64,000 bases of DNA from DASRDZ01 sp035569495. Lineage in GTDB: Bacteria > Chloroflexota > Dormibacteria > Aeolococcales > Aeolococcaceae. Position 1 is the stretch's first letter, and each line of letters starts with the position of its first letter. The notes under the pieces are model-generated. The model had not been told where the DNA came from. It saw only the letters and a list, made by a program, of their open reading frames with translations, and did not search any database. The translations under genes were made by a program, and so were the position numbers. The stretch lies in NCBI GenBank assembly GCA_035569495.1, contig DATMMX010000047.1, positions 81,040 through 145,039 on the forward strand, given 5' to 3'. Shown piece by piece: positions 22,884 through 32,156 of this stretch.

Positions 22884-22889
22884 AAGGAG
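22884..22889 (+). promoter_or_regulatory. Ribosome binding site of the GH31-GH13 gene
   Basis: AAGGAG, 6 nt before the GTG at 22896. It selects that start over a TTG eight codons upstream that overlaps the operator-like motif. Confidence 0.65.
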
Positions 22890-22895
22890 ACGGAC

Positions 22896-25800
22896 GTGTC
22901 GATCCCCGGTGCACTGGCTGACGGCTCGCTGGTCACCGTCCCGCCCACCTGGCGACCCGCGCAGCCGCTGAGCCTGCCGTCCCCCCTCGACGGCGCGACC
23001 CTCAGCACGGGCACGGGTGACGCCGTCCCGCTCGACATCCGTGCCGTGGGGGAGGGTGTGCACGCCATCGAGGGAACGTCCGCCGGCGCGCAATCCCTGC
23101 GCCTGGATCTTCCCTGCGGAGCTCTGGACGCGTTCGCGGGTGGCGGCGCCCAATTCGTGTCCATGAATCTGCGCGGGCGGGTGCTCGACGGCTGGCTCAC
23201 CGACGCGGCCAGCGGGCAGACCTACTTCCACGCGCCGGTGCTGTACTCGTCGGCGGGGTGGGCGCTGGTGGTCGACACCGTGCTGCGCTATTCGATCGAC
23301 TGCGCCGCGGCGTCCGCATCGGTCGTGTCGGTGACCGTTCCGGCGCCGTCCCTGCGGGCGTTCCTGATTGTCGGGACGCCGCGTCACTGCCTGTCGGTGG
23401 TGACCGAGATGACCGGGCGGGCGCCACTGCCGCCGCCGTGGGCGTTCGGGGTGTGGCACAACGTGCGCTCGGGCCCTGCGGCGGTGATGGAACAGGCGTC
23501 GCGGTTGCGCGCCGAGCGAATCCCGGCGAGCGCGCTGTGGATCGACGACCACTACTGCGCGGAGCACAACGACGGCGACGGGTTTCCAGGCAACTACCGG
23601 CTGGCGCGGTACGGCTCGGTGCCGGAGATGCGCGCCCTGGTGGATTCCGTGCACGGGATGGGTTTCAAGGCGCTGTCGTACCTGAACTGCATGGTGTACC
23701 GGGATACGCCGTGGTTCGCGGATGCGGTCCGGCGGGGGCTGGTGGTGCGCGACGCATCGGGGGCGCCGCTGCTGATCCCGTTCTTCAACCCGCTGCACGC
23801 GCGCTCGGGGATCGTGGACTTCGAGGAGGACGCGGCGGCGATCCTCGACTTCAGCAATCCGCTGACGGTGGCGGCGTGGCAGGACAACGTGCGCGCGCTG
23901 CTCACCGGGGTGGGCTGGGATGGGTGGATGGAGGACTTCGGCGAGCAGCTGCCCGCATCAGCGGTCCTGCATGACGGCAGTTCCGGCGCGGATGCGCACA
24001 ACCGCTATGCGCTGCTGTACCACGGCGCGACGGCGTCGGTGCGCGCCGCTGCGAAGCCCGATGCGGTGGTGTTCGCCCGCTCGGGGTATCTCGGCTCGCA
24101 GGCGCTGCTGCCCGCCTACTGGGGCGGTGACCAGCTCTGCGAGTGGAGCGGCGAGTTCGGCATCGGCAGCGTCCTGCCTGCAGGGTTGTCCGCGGGCCTG
24201 ATCGGTGTGAGCACGTGGGGGTGCGACATCTCGGGGCTGTTCGCCATGCCCGAGAAGCCGCTGTCGACGGGCGCGGGCGATCGGGAGCTGTGGATGCGCT
24301 GGGTCCAGCTCGGCGCGCTGACGCCGGTGATGCGCACCCACCTCGGCTTCAAGCCGTCGCCCACGCCGCCGCTCGACCTCTGGCACGACGAGGAGATGAC
24401 GGCGCACTTCCGCAGGTTCGCGGAGTTCCACGTGCGGCTGTTCCCGTACCTCGACACGTGCGCGCGAGAGAACGTGGCGACGGGCGTGCCGATCATGCGC
24501 GCCATGCTGCTGCAGTTCCCCGACGACCCGGTGTGCTGGACGCTGGGCGACCAGTACATGCTGGGGCCGTCGCTGCTGGTGGCGCCCGTGCTCTCGCGTG
24601 GTGCGCGCACTCGGCGCGTGTACGTGCCGGCGGGGGAGTGGCTGGAGCTGGGCACGGCTGTCGTGCACGCCGGGCCCGGGTGGGTCACCGTGGACGCGCC
24701 GCTCGACCGTGTCCCCATCCTGCAGCGGGCCGGCACGATGGTGCCGATGCTGGCAGAAACTCCGGAGACCCTGGCCGAGCCGCGCTTTGCATCGGGCGGG
24801 TACGACGTTGAGCTGCTGGTGGCGCCGGTTCCCGGCGCGGGGTCGGAGGCCGTGCTGGGCGACGGGACGCGGCTCTCGCTGGCGGGCGCGTCGCTGACCG
24901 TGGACGGTCCCGAGCGCACCTACGTGGTGAAGGCGAACGGGGCCTTCATGGGCCTGGCACGCGGGACGGCGCTGGACTTCGAGCTGTCGCCGGCGGTGCG
25001 GCTCGCCTCGGCGGGAGTGCTCGACCCCGCTGAGCGGTCGGCGGCGTTGCAGAGTGCCCGTGCCGATGAGTCGGCGCAGGGAGTGCACCACGACGAGGCC
25101 ATCTCTCCGGAGCCGCCGCGACCGGGAGTTGCAACCGTGGTGCGGGCGCGCGCCGCCGCTGGGCTCGGTGTTGCTGCCGGGTTCGTCCATTACACGACGG
25201 ACGGGTCCTCGCCGGAAGAGGCCTCGGAGACGCGCGCGACGGTCCGCATGCAGCCCGTCGCCGGTGGTTCGTGGGAGGCGTCGATCCCGCCGCAGCCCGA
25301 GGACGCCGTGCTGCGCTACGCCATCGAGATGCGTGACGCGCAGGGCGCGCCGCTATGGGCCGAGGACGCCGGCCCCGGCCTGGAACACCCCGATCCCGAC
25401 GTGCCCTTCGTCCGTCCCGCCGCGCGCGTCTTCCGCCACGTCGTGCAGCGGCCGCGGGTGCCGTCGTGGATCGGCGAGGCGACCGTGTACCACCTGCTGG
25501 TCGACCGCTTCGCCCGCGACGACGGCTCCGCGGTCGCGCCCCCCGACGGCGTGCGCTTCCTGCAATTCGCCGGTGGCACGCTGCGCGGCATCACCTCGCG
25601 CCTCGACCGACTCGCCGCCCTCGGCGTCGACTGCCTGCTGCTGTCGCCGATCACGCCGGGCGAGATGCACGTCACCTACGACGTCAAGGACCTGGTCGCC
25701 GTCGACCCGCGCTTCGGCACCCTCGACGACGTGCGCACGCTGCTCGGCGAGGCGCACGCGCGTGGCATCCGCGTGCTGCTCGACACCGAGACCTCGTACC

Positions 25801-26846
25801 TCGGCGTGCGCCATCCCGCCGCGGTGTCGGCGCGCACCGACCCGTCCAGTCCCCATCGCTCCTGGTTCCACTGGCACCACTGGCCGGACCGCTGGTACAG
25901 CTGGTTCAGCGGTCGCATCTTCATGGGCGTCGACCACACCAACCCCGACGCGCGCCGCGCCCTGCTCGACGCCGCCCGCTTCTGGATCGACCTCGGCTTC
26001 GACGGCTACCGTCTCGACTCCGCCGCGGCCACACCGTTCGAGTTCTGGTCGGAGTTCGGCGAGGTGGTGCGCCGGGCCAACCCCGACGCCGTCACCCTCG
26101 CCGAGGCCTTCGGCGACGCGAGCTTCGTCCGCCACTACCGCGGCCGCCTCTCCGGCGTCCTCGACTTCCACGTCTCTCACCTGCTCCGCCAGTGCTTCGC
26201 CACGTGCGACGAGCCGCTCGCCGCTCTCGACGCCGTGATGCGCACCCGCGCCACCGAGACGGCCGAGGAGGACGGCGAGCTGGTTCGAGCCATCTTCGTC
26301 GAGAACCACGACATGCCCCGCTTCTCCCGCCTCGCCGGCGAGGACGACCGGCGCCTGCTGTTGGCGCTGACCGCCCTGCTGACACTGGGGCCGCCGCCGA
26401 TCCTCTACTACGGCAGCGAGGTCGGCCTGCGGCAGGGCGCGCGTCTCGGCATCGACCCTGATGCGCGGCTGCCCATGCTATGGGACTCGTCGCAGGACGC
26501 TGCGCTGCTCGACCGCGTGCGCGCCCTGGTGCACCTCCGTCGCGACCTGCCCGCACTGCGGCGGGGTGTCTGGCGCTCGCTGCTAGCGTCCGACCATGCG
26601 ATGGCCTACCTGCGCGACGCGGGCGGTCTGGATCGCGCGGTCGTGGTGCTGCGGCGAGACGGCACGGCGGCGGGCATCGACGTTCCGCTCGGCGACGTGT
26701 GGGCTGACGGCACCCGCGTGCGCGACGTGTTGGGCGTTGCCGCGGACACCGTCGTGCGCGGGAGCACCACGCGCATCACGCTCCCGCCGTGGAGCGCCGC
26801 GGTGCTCGTCAGGTCCGATCAGGGAGCCGCGAACGCCGGCCGGTAG
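22896..26846 (+). CDS. GH31-GH13 bifunctional glycosidase fusion
   Basis: 1316 residues in one uninterrupted frame, no signal peptide. GH31 part (about 1-690): nucleophile in GWMEDFGEQ (Asp347), acid/base in YWGGDQ (Asp412), then CDISGLF and MRTHLGFKP. This is the branch that includes YihQ-like enzymes, but the sulfonate-binding pattern of sulfoquinovosidases is not evident. A beta-sandwich linker (about 745-845) resembles the N-domain of neopullulanase-type enzymes. GH13 part (about 850-1300): nucleophile in GYRLDSA (Asp1041), acid/base in TLAEAFGD (Glu1070), NHD (Asp1139). The GH13 region I DxxxNH is degenerate (DTETSY). It probably cleaves two alpha-linkages of one substrate. Confidence 0.9.
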   Translation: MSIPGALADGSLVTVPPTWRPAQPLSLPSPLDGATLSTGTGDAVPLDIRAVGEGVHAIEGTSAGAQSLRLDLPCGALDAFAGGGAQFVSMNLRGRVLDGWLTDAASGQTYFHAPVLYSSAGWALVVDTVLRYSIDCAAASASVVSVTVPAPSLRAFLIVGTPRHCLSVVTEMTGRAPLPPPWAFGVWHNVRSGPAAVMEQASRLRAERIPASALWIDDHYCAEHNDGDGFPGNYRLARYGSVPEMRALVDSVHGMGFKALSYLNCMVYRDTPWFADAVRRGLVVRDASGAPLLIPFFNPLHARSGIVDFEEDAAAILDFSNPLTVAAWQDNVRALLTGVGWDGWMEDFGEQLPASAVLHDGSSGADAHNRYALLYHGATASVRAAAKPDAVVFARSGYLGSQALLPAYWGGDQLCEWSGEFGIGSVLPAGLSAGLIGVSTWGCDISGLFAMPEKPLSTGAGDRELWMRWVQLGALTPVMRTHLGFKPSPTPPLDLWHDEEMTAHFRRFAEFHVRLFPYLDTCARENVATGVPIMRAMLLQFPDDPVCWTLGDQYMLGPSLLVAPVLSRGARTRRVYVPAGEWLELGTAVVHAGPGWVTVDAPLDRVPILQRAGTMVPMLAETPETLAEPRFASGGYDVELLVAPVPGAGSEAVLGDGTRLSLAGASLTVDGPERTYVVKANGAFMGLARGTALDFELSPAVRLASAGVLDPAERSAALQSARADESAQGVHHDEAISPEPPRPGVATVVRARAAAGLGVAAGFVHYTTDGSSPEEASETRATVRMQPVAGGSWEASIPPQPEDAVLRYAIEMRDAQGAPLWAEDAGPGLEHPDPDVPFVRPAARVFRHVVQRPRVPSWIGEATVYHLLVDRFARDDGSAVAPPDGVRFLQFAGGTLRGITSRLDRLAALGVDCLLLSPITPGEMHVTYDVKDLVAVDPRFGTLDDVRTLLGEAHARGIRVLLDTETSYLGVRHPAAVSARTDPSSPHRSWFHWHHWPDRWYSWFSGRIFMGVDHTNPDARRALLDAARFWIDLGFDGYRLDSAAATPFEFWSEFGEVVRRANPDAVTLAEAFGDASFVRHYRGRLSGVLDFHVSHLLRQCFATCDEPLAALDAVMRTRATETAEEDGELVRAIFVENHDMPRFSRLAGEDDRRLLLALTALLTLGPPPILYYGSEVGLRQGARLGIDPDARLPMLWDSSQDAALLDRVRALVHLRRDLPALRRGVWRSLLASDHAMAYLRDAGGLDRAVVVLRRDGTAAGIDVPLGDVWADGTRVRDVLGVAADTVVRGSTTRITLPPWSAAVLVRSDQGAANAGR

Positions 26847-27661
26847 CCACTGCGCAGCATTGCCGCGTAGCGCGACTCATGAGCTTGGGCCGTCTCGCGA
26901 AGTTGGCGGTTGCGCCTGTCCGGCTCGGTGACGTGCCATGCCGGGTGGTAGCTGAAGATGAGCAGGCGGCGCGGCAGGGCGGTGCGGTTGTCGCGCGAGT
27001 CGTGGAGCAGGCCGGAGTGGAAGATCAGCGCTGAGCCGGCGGGCTGGGGGACGTCGTGCATGTCCGCGTCGGGGACGATGCCCTCGGGCAGCACCGGGTG
27101 GTGCGGCGCCTGGATCGGCCAGTCGCGCAGGTGCGAGCCGGGCAACACGCGCATGCAGCCGTTGTCCAGCGTGGTGTCGTCGACGGCGAGGGCGACCGAG
27201 AGCGACACGCGCGGGTAACCGTTGTGGTCGAAGTACGACCAGTCGCAGTGCAGGTCGAAGGAGTCGCCCTCGCGGGCGGCGGCGATGGGCAGGTTGCCGG
27301 GAAGGAGCTGCTTGTAGTTGAGCTTCTCCTCCATGGGCACCGGCTCGCTGTCGAGAATCGAGCGCAGCGGGGCGAGCAGGCGCTCGTCGGTGAGCACCCG
27401 CGCGATCAGCGCCGACACGTCACTGAGTGGCTGCACCTTGCGCAGGCTGATCGCCTCGCCGCGACGGCAGACGTCGAGGCGCGGGCTGTTCTCGCCGAGT
27501 GCGATGGAGGCGTTGACGGTGAGCTCCATCAGGTGGTCGGCCTCGTCGCGCAGCGCGGCCAGCTCCGCCGCGGTGAGCAGGTCGTGCACCAGCACGAAGC
27601 CGTCGCGGCGGTAGTCGTCGAGCTGTTGCGCGCGGAGCGCGGTCGACGACGGCGCGATCAC
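26819..27661 (-). CDS. Phytanoyl-CoA dioxygenase (PhyH) family oxygenase, copy 2
   Basis: 280 residues from the GTG at 27661, overlapping the previous stop as GTGA. Iron ligands: DLHCDWSYFD (His138, Asp140) and GLLHDSRDN (His220), with a following Arg for 2-oxoglutarate. Last gene of the operon substrate-binding protein-GH35-unknown-PhyH. Its 3' end overlaps the convergent GH31-GH13 gene by 28 bp. Acting on a sugar or glycoside released by its neighbours is inference; the family is broad. Confidence 0.88.
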   Translation of the reverse strand: MIAPSSTALRAQQLDDYRRDGFVLVHDLLTAAELAALRDEADHLMELTVNASIALGENSPRLDVCRRGEAISLRKVQPLSDVSALIARVLTDERLLAPLRSILDSEPVPMEEKLNYKQLLPGNLPIAAAREGDSFDLHCDWSYFDHNGYPRVSLSVALAVDDTTLDNGCMRVLPGSHLRDWPIQAPHHPVLPEGIVPDADMHDVPQPAGSALIFHSGLLHDSRDNRTALPRRLLIFSYHPAWHVTEPDRRNRQLRETAQAHESRYAAMLRSGYRPAFAAP

Positions 27662-28404
27662 CCGGCGTCCTCCGCGAATCCCACGGACCAGATGGCGCCG
27701 TCGCGCGCCAGGTGCGACACAGCTGCGGGAACGTCGTCCTCCAGCAATGCGGCGGACAGTCGGTCGACGTCGCAGATGAGGCCGAGGCGCACCGGGCCGA
27801 GACCAGCCTCGACCTGGCCGACCAGCGCGGCGGCGTCGCGTCGCGGCGGCCGCGTGGCGCCGTCGAGGTGGTCGAGCGAGGTGAGCAAGACGATGCGCCC
27901 GGCATCGATGCGGGCCAGCAGCGTCGCGGCGCAGTTGTCGCCGTCGTAGAGGGCGAGCAGGGCCCACGCGCCATCGGCGCGGCGCAGGATCTCGGGCAGG
28001 GCACGCCACGGATTCGCGGGCGGCGCGGGCGCGGTGGCGATGGCGGGCGACGACCAGAAGCGATCGGCGTTGTCCCAGAAGACCTCGAGCTGGGTGCGTT
28101 CGGCGAAGCGAATGCGCGCCAGCTCACCGGCCAGCTCGTCGCTGCGGGTGCGGTCGTAGAGCACCACCCGGTCGGCGCCCGTGGCGGCGAGCAATTCCGC
28201 GGCGCGCTCCCGGGCATCCTCGAACGGCTCGCGGTGCGTGGCGAGCGCCCCATCGCGCGAGCTCACCACATGGACCACGCGTCCGGCGTCGTGCAACACC
28301 GAGACGACCTGCGCACCGCGCCGCTGCCGCGTCTCGGCCAGCGCGCAGATCACCCCGAAGCCCACCGGCTCCAGGTCGCAGATGACGACGTCGGTGGCGA
28401 TCAC
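27658..28404 (-). CDS. Unknown protein between GH35 and PhyH genes
   Basis: 248 residues, start GTG overlapping the GH35 stop as GTGA and its own stop overlapping the PhyH start as GTGA. It is thus fixed between two coupled genes and is surely translated. Two similar alpha/beta halves can be guessed: strands VVICDLEPVGFGVICAL and VVHVVSS in the first, WALLALYDGDNCAATLLARI and IVLLTSLDHLDG in the second. No catalytic motif, signal peptide or membrane helix was recognised. Candidate new family tied to this glycan locus. Confidence 0.75.
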   Translation of the reverse strand: MIATDVVICDLEPVGFGVICALAETRQRRGAQVVSVLHDAGRVVHVVSSRDGALATHREPFEDARERAAELLAATGADRVVLYDRTRSDELAGELARIRFAERTQLEVFWDNADRFWSSPAIATAPAPPANPWRALPEILRRADGAWALLALYDGDNCAATLLARIDAGRIVLLTSLDHLDGATRPPRRDAAALVGQVEAGLGPVRLGLICDVDRLSAALLEDDVPAAVSHLARDGAIWSVGFAEDAG

Positions 28405-30344
28405 CGCGACACCGTCCAGACCTGCGCACCCCAGGCGGGCATGGTCACGGTCAGCGCCGGATGCGCAACCCCGCCTCCCACGGCGTCGTTCCAGCGCGAG
28501 GCCAGCTCCGCGGGTGCGGCGGCCGTGATGGTCGCCACGCACGGCTCGCCCGAGTGGTTGAACGCCGCCAGCACCTCGCCTCGCGGACCGCTCCAGTGCC
28601 GCAGCCGCACCGGCCCCTCGCTCACGGTGAAAGGTGGGCGCGGCAGCAACGGCTGCAACGCATCGGGGTCCTCCAGCACAGTGATGCCCTCGGCATCGAA
28701 GCCGTGCGGTCGCAGCGCGCCGTCGAGCACGGGCAGTTGCGGCCCGACGAACACCGACGCGCCCTTGCTCGCCGCCTCCCGGAGTCGCTCCCACGCCGCC
28801 GCGTCGGCGACCTCCGCGGCCGGCATCACGATGCACGCGTACCTGGACAGGTCCGGCAGCGCCGACGACGAGGCGTGATCGTGGTCGACGCTGTTGCGGT
28901 CGAGAACGGCACGAACCGCCGCGTCGAAGCTGCGCACGGCGGCGTCGTCGGCGTGGGGGAGACGGGTGAGCTGGAAATCGAACGGCATCTGCGCCGAGAA
29001 CGCCGGTACCAGGCCGCCGAGAGTGGCCCGGGCCTCGCGCCGCAGCGTCTGCTCGCGGTTCTCCACCAGCAGCACGGGCGCGGTGCGCTCCATGGCATCC
29101 AGCCCAACTTCCTCGCGCAGCCCCATCACCCGCCTGAGCAGCCCACCGAACTCGGCGCGGACGTTGCCGTGGCGGTCGACAGGACTGCCGTACCAGCGAT
29201 CCCGCTCGACGGTCATGAAGAAGTTGCAGGCGCGTGCACCGGTGAGCAGCGCCACCAGCCAGACCAGCTCGGCGTCGGCGGGCCCGACCCGCATCGGCAG
29301 CAGCCAGGGCATGGCCAGCCAGCCCGCGCCCATCTCGGCCATCCACGGCAGCCGCGATCCCGCGGCGATGTGGCGCGCGATGTCGGCGACGAATCCCGCG
29401 CCGGGCCGCGCTGCGTATACGTCGATGGCGGCGACGTCGACGGCGTCGCTCCGCTCCAGCGCAACCGAGTCGAGCGGCGTGTCCAGGCGGGGGAAGTCGT
29501 TGTGAAAGGTGGGAACGCGGTCGAGTCCGCGATCGCACAGCCCGTCGCGCAGGCGCCGCAGCGTGATGCGCAGCGCCTCCTCGCGCCAGCGCAGCCAGTC
29601 GAGGCGGCGCACCTCGGGCTCGTCGCCGGCGTCGCGTGGGGGATCGACGTCCTCCAGCCCGTCCCACGCGGTGCCGTACAGCGCGTTGACGGCGTCGAGC
29701 GCGCCGTGGCGCCGCACCAGCCAGTCGCGGTAGGCGTCGAGCGTCTGCGGGTGATAGTCGAGCGCGTACGGGTGGGACTGGAAGAAGTAGCCGTGCTCGT
29801 TGTCCACCTGCACGGCGACGATGGGGCCGTCAGGATGCTGCAGCGGGGCGAGCTGCGCGACCACGCTGTCGTACCAGCGGTCCACGGCGGCGAGGAAGTG
29901 GTCGGAGAAGTAGGACGGCACGCGGATGTGATGCGTCGCGGTCGGCAGCGTGTAGGGGACGCCGTTGCAGCGCAGGGCCTGAAGCCGGGCGTCGCTGACG
30001 ACGCGCATCGGCAGGCCGCTGTCGAGCAGCTCGGCACCCTGGTGCGGACCGGGGCGCACCACCGCATATAGACCGCGCTCCTGGACCATGCGCAGGAAGC
30101 GCGCCACGTCGAGGTTGCCGGTGAAGTCGGGCGGGTCGTCGCCGCGGTCGTGCACCGACCAGGGGACGTAGGTGTCGACGCTGGTCAGGCCCAACGAGGC
30201 GACGGCGTCGAGGATGCGCGGCCAGTCGGCGGGGTCGTGGCGCCAGTGGTGGACGGCGCCGCTGAACATCGGCAGGATGCGGCCGTCGCTGAGGCGCAGT
30301 CCGCGGTCGGTGACCGTGACGGTGCGCACGGCGGTGTCGATCAT
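28401..30344 (-). CDS. GH35-like beta-galactosidase
   Basis: 647 residues, ATG overlapping the substrate-binding-protein stop (ATGA). The N-terminus follows the GH35 pattern: MFSGAVHHWRHDP, VDTYVPWSVHD, VVRPGPHQGAELLDSGLP. The acid/base is in VQVDNEHG (Glu183) and the nucleophile in WMAEMGAGW (Glu337). A C-terminal part with glutamine amidotransferase-like (beta-galactosidase trimerisation-like) strands follows, then a small beta domain. No signal peptide, so it should cleave imported beta-linked galactosides or related sugars in the cytoplasm. Confidence 0.87.
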   Translation of the reverse strand: MIDTAVRTVTVTDRGLRLSDGRILPMFSGAVHHWRHDPADWPRILDAVASLGLTSVDTYVPWSVHDRGDDPPDFTGNLDVARFLRMVQERGLYAVVRPGPHQGAELLDSGLPMRVVSDARLQALRCNGVPYTLPTATHHIRVPSYFSDHFLAAVDRWYDSVVAQLAPLQHPDGPIVAVQVDNEHGYFFQSHPYALDYHPQTLDAYRDWLVRRHGALDAVNALYGTAWDGLEDVDPPRDAGDEPEVRRLDWLRWREEALRITLRRLRDGLCDRGLDRVPTFHNDFPRLDTPLDSVALERSDAVDVAAIDVYAARPGAGFVADIARHIAAGSRLPWMAEMGAGWLAMPWLLPMRVGPADAELVWLVALLTGARACNFFMTVERDRWYGSPVDRHGNVRAEFGGLLRRVMGLREEVGLDAMERTAPVLLVENREQTLRREARATLGGLVPAFSAQMPFDFQLTRLPHADDAAVRSFDAAVRAVLDRNSVDHDHASSSALPDLSRYACIVMPAAEVADAAAWERLREAASKGASVFVGPQLPVLDGALRPHGFDAEGITVLEDPDALQPLLPRPPFTVSEGPVRLRHWSGPRGEVLAAFNHSGEPCVATITAAAPAELASRWNDAVGGGVAHPALTVTMPAWGAQVWTVSR

Positions 30345-32062
30345 GCTTCGCAGGAGCCGCTGAAGTAGGGGTAGCCGGCGGGCACGGTGGCGTCGGTGAC
30401 TCGGCGGCCGTGGTTCACATAGCACCACACTCCCTGCTGTCCCCACGGCCCAGTCGTGGTCGCCGAATACCACACCATGGCGCGGTCTTTCATGAAGGTG
30501 TAGTCGGTGTCGAAGCCGACGGTGCCTTCGAAGTAGGCACTCGGCGGGTTGGGGAAGTGCGTCTTCCACAGCCCGGCCTGGAAGGTCTGCGGTGTGAGGT
30601 GCGGTCCGGCCATCTGCAGCCCGGAGACCAGCATCAGCTCCATCTCGTAGCCGAACCAGCCGTTGTAGCTGGCGGGCGCGTATGGCCACGGGTAGCTGGG
30701 ATCCTCCTGCATCACGGCCCAGTACCACGGGTTGTTGGGCGCGGCCACCAGCTTGTTCTCGTAGTCGAAGCCGAAGGCGTGATTCCACTGGTCGGACGGC
30801 TGCAGGCCCGAGCCCCACCCGGTGTTGTACGAGAAGTAGCCCATCATCCACTCGGGGTGGTAGCCGGCGGTGTCCGCCTGCTGCAGCACCTGCAAGGTGC
30901 TGGCGGCGTGGCTGATGAAGAGCACGGTGGTGATGCCGTCGGTGTCGAGCTGGGCGACGGCCTGCTGCGCCTGCTGCGTGGACGTGCTGCTGCGGTTCTG
31001 GTAACCGACGCCCGACGATGCCGGGACGTAGTCCACCCCCAGGGTGTCCTTGGGCGCAATCGTGATGCCGCAGGCGGTGAGGTCATCGAGCAGATAGTGG
31101 AGGTCGATGGAGGCCGAGTCCGGGTAGCTGGTGTAGACGATCCCGAATTTCCGCTTCCCTTGCAGCACGGTGGGGGCGGCGTACGCCGGAGGCGGCTGGT
31201 CGCGCAGCCTGCACGCCTGGGCGGCCATGTTGTGCTCGTCCACGTCGTACGGTGGGTAGTAGTTCCACTCGTACGGCGCGGCGCGCTGGTAGTCGGCCGA
31301 GCTGCGCAGGTCGGGGCGGGCGGTCACCGAGACGATCCGATTGCGCGCCAGCTCGTCGAAGAAGTACTTCTCGCGTCCGCCGGCGTCCGGGCAGCCGAGC
31401 ACCGCGAACACGTTCGCCTCGGCGGCGACGGTGTCGGCCCTCTGCACCATGGTGGCCTGCGGGCTGTCGCTGTCGCCCCCGCACTTGACTGGGACCAGCT
31501 CGATCTGCCGCCCGTAGAGCTGGAAGCGGTCGTTGAAGAACTTGTTCCACAGGTCGGTTGCGTTCTGCCCCTCGCCGAGACCGATGCGAATCGTGTTGGC
31601 GTCGACGCCCTTCCAGGTGCTGCCGCCGTTGTCGCCCTTCCAGTACGGCACGCACGGTGGCGACTGCGTGTCCTCGATCTGCCGCGGTCCGCCCGGGCCG
31701 TCCACGCAGTCGAGCGTGCGCGGCACCGAGGTGCCGCCCTGGTTGCTGGCGGCGCCGAGACCATTGGAGTTCGCGAGCGGCGTCGGCGTCGGCGCCGGGG
31801 TCGGCGTGGCGCTGCCCCCGCCTGCCTCGCCGTTGCCGTTCTGGTTGGCGCCCTTCCCGGCGGTGCTCGCCTGGTCGGGCGGCGGCTTGGTGATGTTCTG
31901 CTGGGCGACGGGCGCGAAGGCGGCGACCGGGGGCAGCGGGGGACGCGGCGGGTGCAGTGCGGGCAGCAGGGCGAGCACGAGCAGCGCGCTCAGCCCCGCG
32001 TAGGTCAGCCCGAGGCGCCGCCCACCACGGCGGGAGCGGCTTGCGCCGGCGACGGTGGCCAC
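30341..32062 (-). CDS. HAAT-type ABC substrate-binding protein
   Basis: 573 residues from a GTG start at 32062 with GGAGG about 10 nt upstream. An N-terminal signal or anchor helix (TYAGLSALLVLALLPAL) is followed by a Pro/Gly/Asn-rich linker of about 90 residues and a type I periplasmic-binding fold. The entry motif CVPYWKGDNGGSTWKGVDAN is typical of a branch of actinobacterial Peripla_BP_6 proteins. It has no ATPase or permease beside it, so it most likely serves the LivHM and MFS-LivF-LivG proteins encoded 8-10 kb away. First gene of the GH35 operon, divergent from the third GH31. Ligand unknown. Confidence 0.85.
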   Translation of the reverse strand: MATVAGASRSRRGGRRLGLTYAGLSALLVLALLPALHPPRPPLPPVAAFAPVAQQNITKPPPDQASTAGKGANQNGNGEAGGGSATPTPAPTPTPLANSNGLGAASNQGGTSVPRTLDCVDGPGGPRQIEDTQSPPCVPYWKGDNGGSTWKGVDANTIRIGLGEGQNATDLWNKFFNDRFQLYGRQIELVPVKCGGDSDSPQATMVQRADTVAAEANVFAVLGCPDAGGREKYFFDELARNRIVSVTARPDLRSSADYQRAAPYEWNYYPPYDVDEHNMAAQACRLRDQPPPAYAAPTVLQGKRKFGIVYTSYPDSASIDLHYLLDDLTACGITIAPKDTLGVDYVPASSGVGYQNRSSTSTQQAQQAVAQLDTDGITTVLFISHAASTLQVLQQADTAGYHPEWMMGYFSYNTGWGSGLQPSDQWNHAFGFDYENKLVAAPNNPWYWAVMQEDPSYPWPYAPASYNGWFGYEMELMLVSGLQMAGPHLTPQTFQAGLWKTHFPNPPSAYFEGTVGFDTDYTFMKDRAMVWYSATTTGPWGQQGVWCYVNHGRRVTDATVPAGYPYFSGSCEA

Positions 32063-32094
32063 GCTCTTTCGGCCTCCAACCAGGATGTGCTACG

Positions 32095-32119
32095 AATTAG
32101 GAAGAGATATTACCAAATT
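32095..32119. promoter_or_regulatory. Operator-like inverted repeat between SBP and GH31 genes
   Basis: AATTAGG-(11 nt)-CCAAATT, arms matching at six of seven positions, in the 94-bp divergent gap. It aligns with the motif at 22849-22873 read on the other strand. Probable shared repressor site for the sugar regulon; ROK is the best local candidate (inference). Confidence 0.5.
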
Positions 32120-32145
32120 GCCTCGGCGGAGGCCCGCCGTGTCCA

Positions 32146-32151
32146 GGGAGG
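32146..32151 (+). promoter_or_regulatory. Ribosome binding site of the third GH31 gene
   Basis: GGGAGG, 5 nt before the ATG at 32157. It favours this start over upstream in-frame codons that would overlap the operator-like repeat. Confidence 0.6.
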
Positions 32152-32156
32152 CCACC

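Noticed and set aside
22896..24950. Sulfoquinovosidase identity for the GH31 half of the fusion
   Set aside because: The nucleophile context resembles YihQ, but the Gln and Arg-x-x-Trp pattern that binds the sulfonate is not evident, and no sulfo-glycolysis genes are nearby.
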